The notes beneath the pieces were generated by a model, which saw nothing but the letters and a program-made list of their open reading frames with translations, had not been told where the DNA came from and did no database searches. Positions 52,386 to 62,313 of a stretch of 64,000 bases of DNA are shown here, piece after piece. Source of the stretch: an uncultured Maribacter sp. (lineage in GTDB: Bacteria; Bacteroidota; Bacteroidia; Flavobacteriales; Flavobacteriaceae); NCBI GenBank assembly GCA_947504045.1, contig CANNFY010000001.1:1178001-1242000 (forward strand), in the 5' to 3' direction. Position 1 is the first letter of the stretch. Every line of letters starts with the position of its first letter. The position numbers and the translations under genes are program-made.

Positions 52386-54002
52386 ATGGATAAAAATGTC
52401 CTGTTTACGAAAACGATTTCGTTAAAAGAATATGGAATACATCATAACAAGATTAATTACCAACTTTCAGCAAATAAGTTACATGAAATTTGTATTGAAA
52501 AAGGCATAGGAGTAGAAACCTCTAGTGGAGCATTAGCTATTAAAACAGGGGAGTTTACTGGAAGGTCGCCAATGGATCGTTTTATTGTAAAAGATAGTAT
52601 TACTAAAGATAAAATTTGGTGGGGAGATATTAATATTCCTTTTGCTCCAGACGCTTTTGATAGGTTGTATACTAAAGTAATAGCGTATCTAGATAAAAAA
52701 GAACTATTTGTGCGCGACTGTTATGCTTGTGCAGACATTAATTATAGAATGAATATTAGGGTAATTAACGAGTACCCATGGTCTAATATGTTTGCTTATA
52801 ATATGTTTATTAGGCCTACAGAAGAAGAGCTTAAAAATTTTGAAACGGAATGGACAGTTATAAATGCTCCAGGCTTTATGGCAGATGCAGAGGTAGACTT
52901 AACAAGGCAACATAATTTTGCAATATTAAATTTTACAAAAAAAATTGCTCTTATTGGAGGTACAGGGTATACTGGAGAAATAAAAAAAGGCATTTTTTCT
53001 GCTCTTAATTTTATTTTACCAGTGCAAAAAAATACCTTACCAATGCATTGTTCCGCTAATGTAGGTAAAGATGGAGATACTGCAATTTTCTTTGGATTAT
53101 CAGGAACAGGTAAAACAACTTTGTCTACAGACTCTACTAGAAAATTAATTGGTGATGATGAACACGGTTGGAATAATGAAAATGCGGTTTTTAATTTTGA
53201 AGGAGGTTGTTATGCAAAAGTAATTAACCTATCTAAAGAAAATGAACCAGAAATTTATGGTGCCTTAAAAAAGGGAGCCATCTTAGAAAATGTGCTAGTA
53301 GATACTATGGGTAATGTAGATTTTACAGATACAAGTATTACGCAAAATACCAGAGTTAGTTACCCATTGTACCATATAGAGAATATAAAACAACCCTCTA
53401 TAGGTCATAATCCAAAAAATATTTTCTTTTTAACAGCAGATGCTTTTGGGGTGCTACCTCCAATATCTAAGCTTACACCAAACCAAGCGGCATATCATTT
53501 TATATCTGGTTATACCGCAAAAGTTGCCGGAACAGAAGCAGGAGTGGTAGAACCACAGCCTTCTTTTTCTGCCTGTTTTGGAGCTCCTTTTATGCCGTTA
53601 CACCCAGCAGAATATGCAGAAATGCTGAGTAAAAAAATGAAAGATGCTGGGGTTAATGTATGGCTTGTAAATACAGGTTGGACAGGTGGCCCTTACGGTA
53701 TAGGTACGCGTATGAAATTAAAATATACTCGTGCAATGATACATGCAGCTCTTAATGGTAATTTAGGGTCATATTCTTATGACACCTATCATATACACTC
53801 TGTTTTTGGTGTAGCGCAACCAAGGTTTTGCCCTGGTGTTCCTACTGAAGTACTTAGTCCGAGAGCTACTTGGAATGATGATGAAAAATATTATAAAACA
53901 GCGTTTAAATTAAGTAATGCTTTTAGGAAAAATTTTGAAAAGTTTGAATCCTACGCTAGCGAAGAAATTAGACGAGGAGGACCCCAGCGGTATGCGTTTT
54001 AA
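52386..54002 (+). CDS. pckA: phosphoenolpyruvate carboxykinase (ATP)
   Basis: 538 residues, the normal length of ATP-type PEPCK. It converts oxaloacetate to PEP. Visible are GEFTGRSPMDRF near residue 50, the kinase P-loop GLSGTGKTTLS, and the metal and substrate regions around HCSANVG and IGDDEHGW. It ends with a perfect hairpin terminator. Central metabolism; single gene. Confidence 0.97.
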   Translation: MDKNVLFTKTISLKEYGIHHNKINYQLSANKLHEICIEKGIGVETSSGALAIKTGEFTGRSPMDRFIVKDSITKDKIWWGDINIPFAPDAFDRLYTKVIAYLDKKELFVRDCYACADINYRMNIRVINEYPWSNMFAYNMFIRPTEEELKNFETEWTVINAPGFMADAEVDLTRQHNFAILNFTKKIALIGGTGYTGEIKKGIFSALNFILPVQKNTLPMHCSANVGKDGDTAIFFGLSGTGKTTLSTDSTRKLIGDDEHGWNNENAVFNFEGGCYAKVINLSKENEPEIYGALKKGAILENVLVDTMGNVDFTDTSITQNTRVSYPLYHIENIKQPSIGHNPKNIFFLTADAFGVLPPISKLTPNQAAYHFISGYTAKVAGTEAGVVEPQPSFSACFGAPFMPLHPAEYAEMLSKKMKDAGVNVWLVNTGWTGGPYGIGTRMKLKYTRAMIHAALNGNLGSYSYDTYHIHSVFGVAQPRFCPGVPTEVLSPRATWNDDEKYYKTAFKLSNAFRKNFEKFESYASEEIRRGGPQRYAF

Positions 54003-54041
54003 AACTAAAAAGCCTGAGAATGTTCTCAGGCTTTTTAGTTT
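54002..54041. terminator. terminator between pckA and hemD
   Basis: Nineteen-base perfect arms with a 2-base TG loop, starting AAACTAAAAAGCC. It can serve both pckA and, on the minus strand, hemD. Confidence 0.85.
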
Positions 54042-54063
54042 AGAATAGTTAGTAAACTATATC

Positions 54064-54810
54064 TTATTTTTTATTAGCATCGTTAATATACTTTTGTAAC
54101 GCCATTGTCATAGAAGGCGTGTCTGGTGTTGGTGCTTTAATATCTATACGCAAACCAGCTCCAGTTGCAGCTTTTACGGTAGAATTACCAAAAACAGCTA
54201 TTCTAGTATCATTTTGTTCAAAATCAGGAAAATTTTGTAATAAAGATTCGATACCAGATGGGCTAAAGAAAACTAGTACATCGTAATATACGTTTCTTAA
54301 ATCAGATAAATCGCTAATTACAGTTTTGTAAAAAATACCACGTGTCCATTGTACTCCTAATTCATCTAAAGTTTCTGGTACAATTGGTTTTAATACATCA
54401 GAAGAAGGTAATAAGAATTTTTCATCTTTATACTTTTTAAACAACGTAACTAAATCGGCAAAGTTTCTTTTACCAACATATATTTTACGTTTTCTGTACA
54501 CTACATATTTTTGTAAATAATAGGCAACAGCTTCCGATTGGCAAAAATACTTCATGCTATCTGGAACCTTAAAACGCATTTCTTCAGCAATTCTAAAAAA
54601 ATGATCTACTGCATTTCTACTAGTAAGAATAATAGCAGAATACTTATGTAAATCTATTTTTTGTTGTCGTACATTCTTAGCGTCTACTCCTTCTACATGA
54701 ATAAAAGGTCTAAAATCAACTTTAACCTTTTCTTTATCAATAAGTCTAGAATATGGAGAGTTTTCCATTTTTGGTTCTGGTTGAGATACCAAAATCGTTT
54801 TTACTTTCAT
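54064..54810 (-). CDS. hemD: uroporphyrinogen-III synthase
   Basis: 248 residues. The two-domain HemD fold is suggested by the N-terminal KTILVSQPEP segment, then IILTSRNAVDHFF, and the C-terminal FFSPSGIESLL and VFGNSTVKAA. It closes the tetrapyrrole ring in heme synthesis. HemD sequences vary widely. It lies 13 bases after the DUF4271 gene on the same strand and may share its transcript with GT39. Confidence 0.85.
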   Translation of the reverse strand: MKVKTILVSQPEPKMENSPYSRLIDKEKVKVDFRPFIHVEGVDAKNVRQQKIDLHKYSAIILTSRNAVDHFFRIAEEMRFKVPDSMKYFCQSEAVAYYLQKYVVYRKRKIYVGKRNFADLVTLFKKYKDEKFLLPSSDVLKPIVPETLDELGVQWTRGIFYKTVISDLSDLRNVYYDVLVFFSPSGIESLLQNFPDFEQNDTRIAVFGNSTVKAATGAGLRIDIKAPTPDTPSMTMALQKYINDANKK

Positions 54811-54823
54811 ACGTTTTACTATT

Positions 54824-55474
54824 TTATAGTAGGCTTCCCATAATCACGAAGGGTGCAATTTCGAGTGCGCAAAGGTACAAAATAAAATAGAAAAAATTGT
54901 GAGCAATTATTTTTTGATGGTTCTTTATTACTGTAACCCAGCCAATGGCATTAATAATTACCACTAAAATTACTGTTAAGTATACTACAGTTTTAGATTC
55001 TTTAAGAATATAACAAAGTATCACATTAGCAATAAATACAAGTATTGCACTATAGTTTAAGTAAGAAATTTTTTTAAAAACTAGATCCGAAAATGTTTTT
55101 AGATTACTAAAAATAAAACCGTTGCCAATTTGTAAAATAAATTTTATAGTTTGAAATAAAATTACAGCTGCGAGTATAATAAAATACCCAAAAAGCTTTT
55201 TATTTTCTGGTGGATGCGATATAATAGACCATGCAAAAAAAATAAAAAGAGAGAAATTAATTATTTGAAATAGGGTAAAAAAAACATTAAACCAGTTCAT
55301 TAATTTTTCCTTCTTATTGTACATAAAAATGTATTTATTATTAAAAGGAAGAATTATATAGTTTAAAAATTTGGTGTAAAAAAGACTTTTTGCGGTAATA
55401 ATAAAAACTAAACTACTAAAAAGTAATATAGTTACCCAATCTGCTGTTCCTGTTATTCTAGCTATTGGTTCCAT
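54824..55474 (-). CDS. DUF4271 membrane protein
   Basis: 216 residues with about six hydrophobic segments, matching the DUF4271 pattern that in Bacteroidota often precedes hemD. The start overlaps the stop of the GT39 gene (TAATG). Function unknown. Confidence 0.82.
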   Translation of the reverse strand: MEPIARITGTADWVTILLFSSLVFIITAKSLFYTKFLNYIILPFNNKYIFMYNKKEKLMNWFNVFFTLFQIINFSLFIFFAWSIISHPPENKKLFGYFIILAAVILFQTIKFILQIGNGFIFSNLKTFSDLVFKKISYLNYSAILVFIANVILCYILKESKTVVYLTVILVVIINAIGWVTVIKNHQKIIAHNFFYFILYLCALEIAPFVIMGSLL

Positions 55475-57141
55475 TAATTTAATTTAATGTTAGAGCCATT
55501 TAATCCTGATAATAATCCGTTTTCAGAAATACTAATTTTAAAATAACTAGGGGTATCCATTTTTGATGCGGGTAAATGTATTTTAAAATTAGTAGTGTCT
55601 TTAGGTTTTAAAGTTAAAGTATTTTCATGTAATACTTTTGGTGTAATTGGAAGTAAGTCTTTTACTTTTTTATAGGCATCTAAATAGGCAACCGAAAATT
55701 TTAATTTTTTTAGTGCAACGGCAGTGTCATAAGGGTTATACACTTGTAATGTTACCTCTCTAGTAGTATCTAAAGTGGTAACATCTTCTTTAATACTACA
55801 TTTTAATTTTCTATACGATTCAAAATTGTTTATAAAATTCCCGTATACAACAGTTCCATTAATACGGTTATATTTTAGCTCTCCTTTTGTTAAGTATTTA
55901 GATACATATGCTATTTTTTGATGCTGTACTTTACTTTCAGAAGAGTCTATAGTAAATTGGTTTTGTCTGTAATAAATATTGTTTAATGAAAATGTTTTAC
56001 TACCAGAATAAAAAGCATACATAGGAGCGTACCGGTATGAGTTTTCAAAAACTACAGGCATATCTCCAATTTGTGTTTTTAAATTGGAAACCCAAAACTT
56101 ATTACCGTGGGTTTCATAATAAATAGGGAAAAGAGGCTTGTAAATTAGTCCTACTCTTAAAACTAAAAGAATTATACAATTAAGAATAGCGGCTCTATAA
56201 ATCCATTTTAATGCATTCTTATTGGTAAGCATATAATTATATGCAATTAAAAATAAAGGTATAGATATTATAATAACCCATTGTGTTTGTATTCTTCGAT
56301 TAAAACTAGATATAAAGAAAAACAGAATAAAACCGTAGGTTAGGTATAACAAAGCTTTAGTAAAAAGGTCTTTCGATTTTGTTTTATAAAGTGCTTTATA
56401 CACCCAAGGAAAAGTAAAACCTAATATAGCTACTAAATTTACAAAGAAACCTAAAGTGTACTTCTCAAAATGATACGCTCCATTTGGTCTTTCATAAATA
56501 TGGTATTTTATAGAAACAAAATCGTGCTCATATAGCCATAAAAAATGAGGCGAATAACAAAGTAGAGCTACAGCTACAGCTACCCAAGCATATTTGTTTA
56601 AAGCTAATTTTAGGTTAGATAAAATAATAAAGAAAACTACTAAAAATGCATGGTATTTACTATACATTAAAGCTGCAATAATAATACCTAAAAAGAAAGC
56701 TAAATAGTAATTTGGACTTTTAATAAACTGTTTATATACTAAAAGAAAAACGCAAGTAAAAAATACAAGAGGTGTATCTGGTAAGGTAAAAAAACCATAA
56801 GCGTTTAAGAGTGTTAGAGAAAAAGAAAATAAGAAAAAAGGAAGTACATGTTCTTTTTTTTTAGGGTTATCTACTAAAAACCATAATATTAAAACGGTAC
56901 CAATAGAGAGTAAGCAGCTTACAAAACGAACGCCAAGTTCACCATCAAAGAAAAAACTACTAATTTTTATAAGAAAAGCAACCATTGGCGGGTGGTCAAA
57001 ATAGCCCCAATCTAAATTTTGGGCATAATGCCAATAATAAGCCTCATCATAAATAAGCTCAGTAAAATAAGCCTGTATTAAATTTATAATTAGAAGGCAG
57101 CCTAGTAAAATAACTAGTAATTTGGGAAGCTTTTTTAGCAT
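55474..57141 (-). CDS. GT39/ArnT-like membrane glycosyltransferase (second copy)
   Basis: 555 residues. The first periplasmic loop holds ELIYDEAYYWHYAQNLDWGYFDHPP, the acidic motif of the ArnT/PMT fold, followed by about ten helices and a soluble C-terminal domain (about 390-555). It transfers a sugar from polyprenyl phosphate. A polyprenol-phosphate mannosyltransferase gene is encoded divergently 130 bases away, and that enzyme could make the donor. Functional link is inferred only. Confidence 0.85.
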   Translation of the reverse strand: MLKKLPKLLVILLGCLLIINLIQAYFTELIYDEAYYWHYAQNLDWGYFDHPPMVAFLIKISSFFFDGELGVRFVSCLLSIGTVLILWFLVDNPKKKEHVLPFFLFSFSLTLLNAYGFFTLPDTPLVFFTCVFLLVYKQFIKSPNYYLAFFLGIIIAALMYSKYHAFLVVFFIILSNLKLALNKYAWVAVAVALLCYSPHFLWLYEHDFVSIKYHIYERPNGAYHFEKYTLGFFVNLVAILGFTFPWVYKALYKTKSKDLFTKALLYLTYGFILFFFISSFNRRIQTQWVIIISIPLFLIAYNYMLTNKNALKWIYRAAILNCIILLVLRVGLIYKPLFPIYYETHGNKFWVSNLKTQIGDMPVVFENSYRYAPMYAFYSGSKTFSLNNIYYRQNQFTIDSSESKVQHQKIAYVSKYLTKGELKYNRINGTVVYGNFINNFESYRKLKCSIKEDVTTLDTTREVTLQVYNPYDTAVALKKLKFSVAYLDAYKKVKDLLPITPKVLHENTLTLKPKDTTNFKIHLPASKMDTPSYFKISISENGLLSGLNGSNIKLN

Positions 57142-57246
57142 CTTTATAAATTAATAAAAGCCAAAATTACGAATTCTAGTTCTTATCTTTTCATTTAAAA
57201 AAATCATAAATACTAAAATCTCATTTTTCTAGAGATATTAAAACAC

Positions 57247-57254
57247 TATTTTTG
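57247..57254 (+). promoter_or_regulatory. -7 element of the polyprenol mannosyltransferase gene
   Basis: TATTTTTG, an exact TAnnTTTG match, 20 bases before the ATG at 57275. Confidence 0.45.
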
Positions 57255-57274
57255 TTAAAATTCAAAAGAATTCG

Positions 57275-58003
57275 ATGTCCGATAGTTTAGTCATAATCCC
57301 AACATATAATGAGATAGAAAATGTTGAGGCTATAATCCATGCTGTTTTTGAGTTACGAAAAGAGTATCATATTTTAATAGTAGATGATAATTCGCCAGAT
57401 GGCACAGCTGAGGCGGTTTTTGAGCTACAAAAAAAGTATGCAGATAAACTTTTTATAGAAATAAGGAAAAAAAAGTCTGGTTTAGGTACAGCCTATATTC
57501 ACGGTTTTAAATGGGCTATAGAAAAAAAATATGATTATATTTTTGAAATGGATGCCGATTTTTCACATACACCATCCGATTTAATAAGGTTACATAACGC
57601 ATGTATAAATGGAGCAGATGTTTCTGTTGGTTCACGCTATAAAAAAGGAGTAAATGTGGTTAACTGGCCTTTGTATAGAGTGTTACTTTCTTATGGGGCT
57701 TCTTTTTATGTAAAAATGGTTACTGGTATGCGCGTACATGATCCTACCGCAGGTTTTGTATGCTATAGAAGATATGTTTTAGAAAATATAAATTTAGATT
57801 CAGTTCGTTTTATTGGATATGCTTTTCAGATAGAAATGAAATTTAGAGCATACTTACAAAAGTATACTATAGAAGAAGTTTCTATTGTTTTTAGAGACCG
57901 TGTAAGAGGAAAGTCTAAAATGAGTGGTTCTATTATAAAAGAAGCAGTTTGGGGGGTTTTGGCAATGAAAGTAAGAAGTTTTTTTCAAAAAAATAAGTTT
58001 TAA
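57275..58003 (+). CDS. polyprenol monophosphomannose synthase (GT2)
   Basis: 242 residues. A GT2 fold with VIIPTYNEIENVE at the start, LIVDDNSPDGT, and the DxD-type motif EMDADFSH. The C-terminal lacks a long membrane domain, as in bacterial Dpm1-like enzymes. It makes the polyprenyl-phosphate sugar donor used by GT39 enzymes, one of which is encoded divergently. It is followed by the dihydroorotase gene after 2 bases. Confidence 0.9.
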   Translation: MSDSLVIIPTYNEIENVEAIIHAVFELRKEYHILIVDDNSPDGTAEAVFELQKKYADKLFIEIRKKKSGLGTAYIHGFKWAIEKKYDYIFEMDADFSHTPSDLIRLHNACINGADVSVGSRYKKGVNVVNWPLYRVLLSYGASFYVKMVTGMRVHDPTAGFVCYRRYVLENINLDSVRFIGYAFQIEMKFRAYLQKYTIEEVSIVFRDRVRGKSKMSGSIIKEAVWGVLAMKVRSFFQKNKF

Positions 58004-58005
58004 GT

Positions 58006-59340
58006 ATGGGTAAAATAGTAATAAAGAATGCTAAAATAGTTAATGAGAATACTATTGTAGAAAGTGATATTCTAATACAAGATGATATTATCCTAAAAAT
58101 AGAAAAAAATATTAGTGATACTACTGCTAAAGTTATAGATGTAGAGGGCAACTATGTTTTTCCGGGTGTAATAGACGATCAAGTACATTTTAGAGAGCCA
58201 GGCTTAACCCATAAAGGAAATATTGCAACAGAAAGTAGGGCTGCTGTAGCAGGCGGAATTACTACTTTTATGGAACAACCTAATACGAATCCGCAAACTA
58301 CTACTATAGAAAAATTAGAAGCTAAATTTAACTTAGCTAAAGATATTTCTTTTGCCAATTATTCTTTTCTATTTGGTGGCACAAACGATAATTTAGAAGA
58401 AATTAAAAGGTTAGACAAAAATGCATGTTCTGGAGTAAAGTTATTTTTAGGTTCTTCAACCGGAAATATGTTGGTAGATAATGAGCAGGTAATAGAAAGT
58501 ATTTTTAATAGTACACAAATGGTTATTTCTGCACATTGTGAAGACGAGACTACTATTAGAGAAAATATGGCAACCTATAAAGCTACATATGGAGATGATA
58601 TTCCTGTAAAATATCATCCAGAAATTCGTAGTGCAGAAGCATGCTATATTTCTTCATCAAAAGCAATAGCACTTGCTAAAAAAACGGGAGCAAGGTTTCA
58701 TGTTTTTCATTTATCAACCGCAAAAGAAATGGAATTATTTACAAATGATATTCCGTTAGAACAAAAGAAAATAACAGCAGAAGTTTGTGTGCATCATTTA
58801 TGGTTTTCAGAAGAAGATTATGCTACAAAGGGTACTTTTATAAAATGGAATCCTGCAGTAAAAAAAGCAACCGATAGAGAGGCTTTATGGCAAGCACTTT
58901 TAGATGACCGTATAGATGTTATTGCAACAGACCATGCTCCACATACTTTAGAGGAAAAGAAAAATGTGTATACAAAAGCTCCTTCTGGAGGGCCATTAGT
59001 ACAACATGCGTTGCCTGCACTTTTACAAAAGTATAAACAAGGAGTAATTTCTTTAGAGAAAATAGCGCAGAAAATGTGTCATAATCCGGCTATTTTATTT
59101 GAAATAGAAAAAAGAGGTTTTATTAAAGAAGGATATTTTGCAGATTTAGTTGTGGTAAATACTAACGATGCATGGAAAGTAACCAAAGAAAATATAGCGT
59201 ATAAGTGTGGTTGGTCTCCTTTTGAAGGAACTACTTTTGATGCTAAAATTACACATACCTTTGTTAATGGACATTTAGCATATGAAAACGGAGTGTTTTC
59301 TGAAAAAAGCAACGGAAAAAGGTTAACTTTTAATAGGTAA
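58006..59340 (+). CDS. pyrC: dihydroorotase with a Gln in place of the first metal His
   Basis: 444 residues. Amidohydrolase fold: the first metal motif reads DDQVHFREPG, with Gln59 instead of the usual His of H-x-H, and His61 kept. The carboxylated-Lys region GVKLFLGSSTG, the SAHCED and FHVFHLST histidines, and the final ATDHAPH Asp are present. It catalyses ring closure to dihydroorotate in pyrimidine synthesis. The DDQVH form is one I recall in other Bacteroidota dihydroorotases, so activity is likely. It is 2 bases from both neighbours. Confidence 0.9.
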   Translation: MGKIVIKNAKIVNENTIVESDILIQDDIILKIEKNISDTTAKVIDVEGNYVFPGVIDDQVHFREPGLTHKGNIATESRAAVAGGITTFMEQPNTNPQTTTIEKLEAKFNLAKDISFANYSFLFGGTNDNLEEIKRLDKNACSGVKLFLGSSTGNMLVDNEQVIESIFNSTQMVISAHCEDETTIRENMATYKATYGDDIPVKYHPEIRSAEACYISSSKAIALAKKTGARFHVFHLSTAKEMELFTNDIPLEQKKITAEVCVHHLWFSEEDYATKGTFIKWNPAVKKATDREALWQALLDDRIDVIATDHAPHTLEEKKNVYTKAPSGGPLVQHALPALLQKYKQGVISLEKIAQKMCHNPAILFEIEKRGFIKEGYFADLVVVNTNDAWKVTKENIAYKCGWSPFEGTTFDAKITHTFVNGHLAYENGVFSEKSNGKRLTFNR

Positions 59341-59342
59341 GC

Positions 59343-59765
59343 ATGAAAAAAATAAGCTTTTTTATTATACTAATTTCTCTTTTTGCTTGCAATGAAAAGC
59401 TTTTAGAAAAACCAGAAAATCTTATTCCAAAAGAAAAAATGGTTAAAATTCTTAAAGAAATTTCTATTATAAATGCTGCAAAAAATTCTAATGCAGGGTT
59501 ATTAAGAGATACGAATATAGATCCTACAGATTTTGTTTTTAATAAATATAAAATAGATAGCGCACAGTTTGTTGAAAGCGATAAATACTATGCATCCATG
59601 CCGTTAGAATATGAATCTATTTATAAAGAAGTAGATACATTACTTTATATTGATAAGGAGAACTTAAGAGCAATAAAAAAAGCGAAAGACAGTATTATTA
59701 AGTTAGAGAAAAAAGCCTTAAAAAAAAGGCAAGACAGCATAAAGAAAGCAAAAAATAATAAATAG
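59343..59765 (+). CDS. DUF4296 lipoprotein
   Basis: 140 residues with a lipobox at LISLFAC (Cys16), an all-helical body and a very basic Lys-rich C-terminus (KKALKKRQDSIKKAKNNK). It matches the DUF4296 pattern (PENLIPKEKMVKILKE). It is the last gene of the mannosyltransferase-dihydroorotase run. Function unknown. It ends next to a convergent SDR gene. Confidence 0.8.
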   Translation: MKKISFFIILISLFACNEKLLEKPENLIPKEKMVKILKEISIINAAKNSNAGLLRDTNIDPTDFVFNKYKIDSAQFVESDKYYASMPLEYESIYKEVDTLLYIDKENLRAIKKAKDSIIKLEKKALKKRQDSIKKAKNNK

Positions 59766-60770
59766 TTACTGTTCTTTTTTAAAAATAGTAGAACAAAATA
59801 AAATTGTTTTATTAAGATCTTCAAACTCTATATTTAGCGCTTTTTTAATTTTTTCATTAGAATATAGTTCTCTGTTTTTTAAAGAATAAATGGTGTTTTT
59901 TGTAATACGCCTTTCTTTTTTTGAAAATAAACAACGTAGCCAGTCTAAATAGCAACCTATTTGAAGTTGCCAAATTTTTAGTTCTTTTTTGGGAGTTTTT
60001 TTATCTAATTTAACCGCAATAAGAGTTAGTATTTCTTTAAAACTTAAATTGGTAGATACAAGAATAAAACGCTCGTTTTGTATTGGCAATGCCATTAAGC
60101 TAATTAGTATATTAACCACATCTAAAATAGCAATAAACCCAGTTCCTCCAGGAGGGTAAAAAGAATACCCTTTATTAGCAGTGGTAAAAAAAGAGCCGCT
60201 ACCATTTTCCCAAAAACCAGGGCCAATAATTACCCCAGGATTAATAATAACAACAGGCACATTTTCTTGAGAGGCACGCCATACTTCCATTTCTGCATTA
60301 TATTTTGTTAATGCATATACATTGGTATGGTCTTCTTTCCATTCGTTATTTTCTGTAGCTTTTTGGTTTGTAAAACTTTTGCCTATAGCACCAATAGTAC
60401 TTACATAGGCTAGTTTTTTAATGTTATAAGCAATACAAAGGTTTACAATATTAGCAGTGCCAATTACATTTACGTTATGTAAACGGTTATAATTTTTTGG
60501 ATTAAAAGATATAAATGCAGCAGCATGGTATACATATTTAATATTTAAAAAAGCAGCTTCTAAAGCAGGTATATCTAATACATTGGCCTTTACCCATTCT
60601 ATTTTATCAAATAATTCTTGCGCATTTTCTACATAATAAGAAAAAACAGTAACTACACGGTTTAAGTTACTACCCTCTCTATAAATTGCTCTAATACGTT
60701 CTTTATTCTGTACTAATTGCAGAAGAAGATGAGAGCCCACTAAACCAGTACCACCAGTAACAAGAATCAT
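59766..60770 (-). CDS. NAD-dependent epimerase/dehydratase-family (extended SDR) protein
   Basis: 334 residues. Rossmann motif TGGTGLVGSH at the N-terminus and the catalytic YALTK in the middle. Extended SDRs of this kind reduce or epimerise sugar-nucleotide or terpenoid substrates. Substrate unknown. It ends beside the convergent DUF4296 gene with no gap. Confidence 0.85.
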   Translation of the reverse strand: MILVTGGTGLVGSHLLLQLVQNKERIRAIYREGSNLNRVVTVFSYYVENAQELFDKIEWVKANVLDIPALEAAFLNIKYVYHAAAFISFNPKNYNRLHNVNVIGTANIVNLCIAYNIKKLAYVSTIGAIGKSFTNQKATENNEWKEDHTNVYALTKYNAEMEVWRASQENVPVVIINPGVIIGPGFWENGSGSFFTTANKGYSFYPPGGTGFIAILDVVNILISLMALPIQNERFILVSTNLSFKEILTLIAVKLDKKTPKKELKIWQLQIGCYLDWLRCLFSKKERRITKNTIYSLKNRELYSNEKIKKALNIEFEDLNKTILFCSTIFKKEQ

Positions 60771-60895
60771 ATATCAAATGTAGCAAAAGCATAAGTAGTT
60801 AGCATAATGTTCTACATAATTTTTAGAAATAGGTTTTTTAAAATTAAGGAGTAATAAGATTGCTTATCTAGATGGGAGAATGCAGTAATTACTTT

Positions 60896-60903
60896 TATAT
60901 TTG
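60896..60903 (+). promoter_or_regulatory. -7 promoter element of tyrS
   Basis: TATATTTG is an exact consensus match 28 bases before the tyrS ATG at 60932. It also shows that an in-frame ATG at 60872 lies upstream of transcription and cannot be the start. Confidence 0.65.
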
Positions 60904-60931
60904 CATCTTAATTATTGAAAATAGAATTACA

Positions 60932-62227
60932 ATGACAACCAATTTTGTAGAAGAATTAAAATGGCGCGGAATGTTACATGATGCAATGCCAGGAACCGAA
61001 GAACATTTATTATCTGGTATGCAATCTGCATATGTAGGTATAGATCCAACCGCAGATTCTTTACATATTGGGCATTTAGTTGGGGTAATGATGTTAAAAC
61101 ATTTTCAATTAGCAGGTCATAAACCATATGCTTTAATTGGTGGTGCAACAGGTATGATTGGTGATCCATCTGGTAAATCTGCAGAACGTAATTTGTTAGA
61201 TGAAGAAACCTTACGCCATAACCAAGCAGGGTTACAAGAGCAATTATCTCGTTTTTTAGATTTTAAAAGCGATGCCAAAAATGCTGCGGTTCTTGTAAAT
61301 AATTATGATTGGATGAAAGATTTTTCATTCTTAGAATTTATTAGAGATGTTGGTAAACATATTACGGTAAATTATATGATGGCAAAAGATTCTGTAAAAA
61401 AGCGTCTTTCATCAGAAGCAAAAGAAGGTATGTCTTTTACAGAGTTTACGTACCAAATGGTACAAGGATATGATTTTTTACACCTTTTTAAAGAGCATAA
61501 TTGTACTCTACAAATGGGCGGTAGTGATCAATGGGGAAATATAACTACAGGAACAGAGCTTATAAGAAGAATTGGTGGTGGAAAAGGGTATGCATTAACC
61601 TGTCCTTTAATTACAAAAGCAGACGGTACTAAGTTTGGAAAAACAGAAGGTGGCAATGTTTGGTTAGATGCTAATAGAACCTCACCGTATAAATTTTATC
61701 AGTATTGGTTAAATACATCAGATGCAGATGCAGAAAAGTATATAAAAATATTCACTTTTATCTCTAAAGAAGATATAGATGCTTTAGTAAAAGAACATCA
61801 AGAAGCACCACATATGCGTTTGTTACAAAAAAGGTTGGCCGAAGAAATTACAGTTGCAGTGCATTCTAAAGAAGATTTAGATAATGCGCTACAAGCAAGT
61901 GCTATTTTGTTTGGAAAATCTACTTCTGAAGATTTAAAAAAATTAAATGAAAAAACTTTTTTAGATGTTTTTGAAGGTGTGCCACAAGCAGAAATTTCTA
62001 TCTCTGAATTAGAAGAAGGGTTAGATATGATTGGTGCATTAGCTGCAAAAACAGGATTTTTAGGATCCAATGGGGAAGCACGTAGAGAGCTTAAGCAAAA
62101 CTCAATATCTGTAAATAAAGAAAAGGTAAAAGAAGACTTTAAGATTACTAAAGAGGATTTAATTAATAACAAATTTGTTTTACTACAACGTGGTAAAAAG
62201 AACTATTTTGTTTTAGTAGTTAAATAA
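60932..62227 (+). CDS. tyrS: tyrosyl-tRNA synthetase
   Basis: 431 residues from the ATG at 60932. HIGH motif is SLHIGHLVG (about 45-53), the tyrosine site includes GGSDQWGNI, and the KMSKS-type loop reads KFGKTEGG. An S4-like RNA-binding domain ends the protein. An in-frame ATG 20 codons upstream would give a longer N-terminus but lies before the promoter. Core translation gene. Confidence 0.97.
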   Translation: MTTNFVEELKWRGMLHDAMPGTEEHLLSGMQSAYVGIDPTADSLHIGHLVGVMMLKHFQLAGHKPYALIGGATGMIGDPSGKSAERNLLDEETLRHNQAGLQEQLSRFLDFKSDAKNAAVLVNNYDWMKDFSFLEFIRDVGKHITVNYMMAKDSVKKRLSSEAKEGMSFTEFTYQMVQGYDFLHLFKEHNCTLQMGGSDQWGNITTGTELIRRIGGGKGYALTCPLITKADGTKFGKTEGGNVWLDANRTSPYKFYQYWLNTSDADAEKYIKIFTFISKEDIDALVKEHQEAPHMRLLQKRLAEEITVAVHSKEDLDNALQASAILFGKSTSEDLKKLNEKTFLDVFEGVPQAEISISELEEGLDMIGALAAKTGFLGSNGEARRELKQNSISVNKEKVKEDFKITKEDLINNKFVLLQRGKKNYFVLVVK

Positions 62228-62313
62228 ACCTCTTATACAAAAGAGTTTTTTAGATGCTAAATTACAAGTTTGCGGTGGTGGGGATTTAGAATATTAATTA
62301 TTACAGAAGTAAA

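Noticed and set aside
60872-60931. Upstream ATG for tyrS at 60872
   Set aside because: It precedes the TATATTTG promoter element at 60896-60903, so it would not be in the mRNA; the conserved N-terminus starts at 60932.
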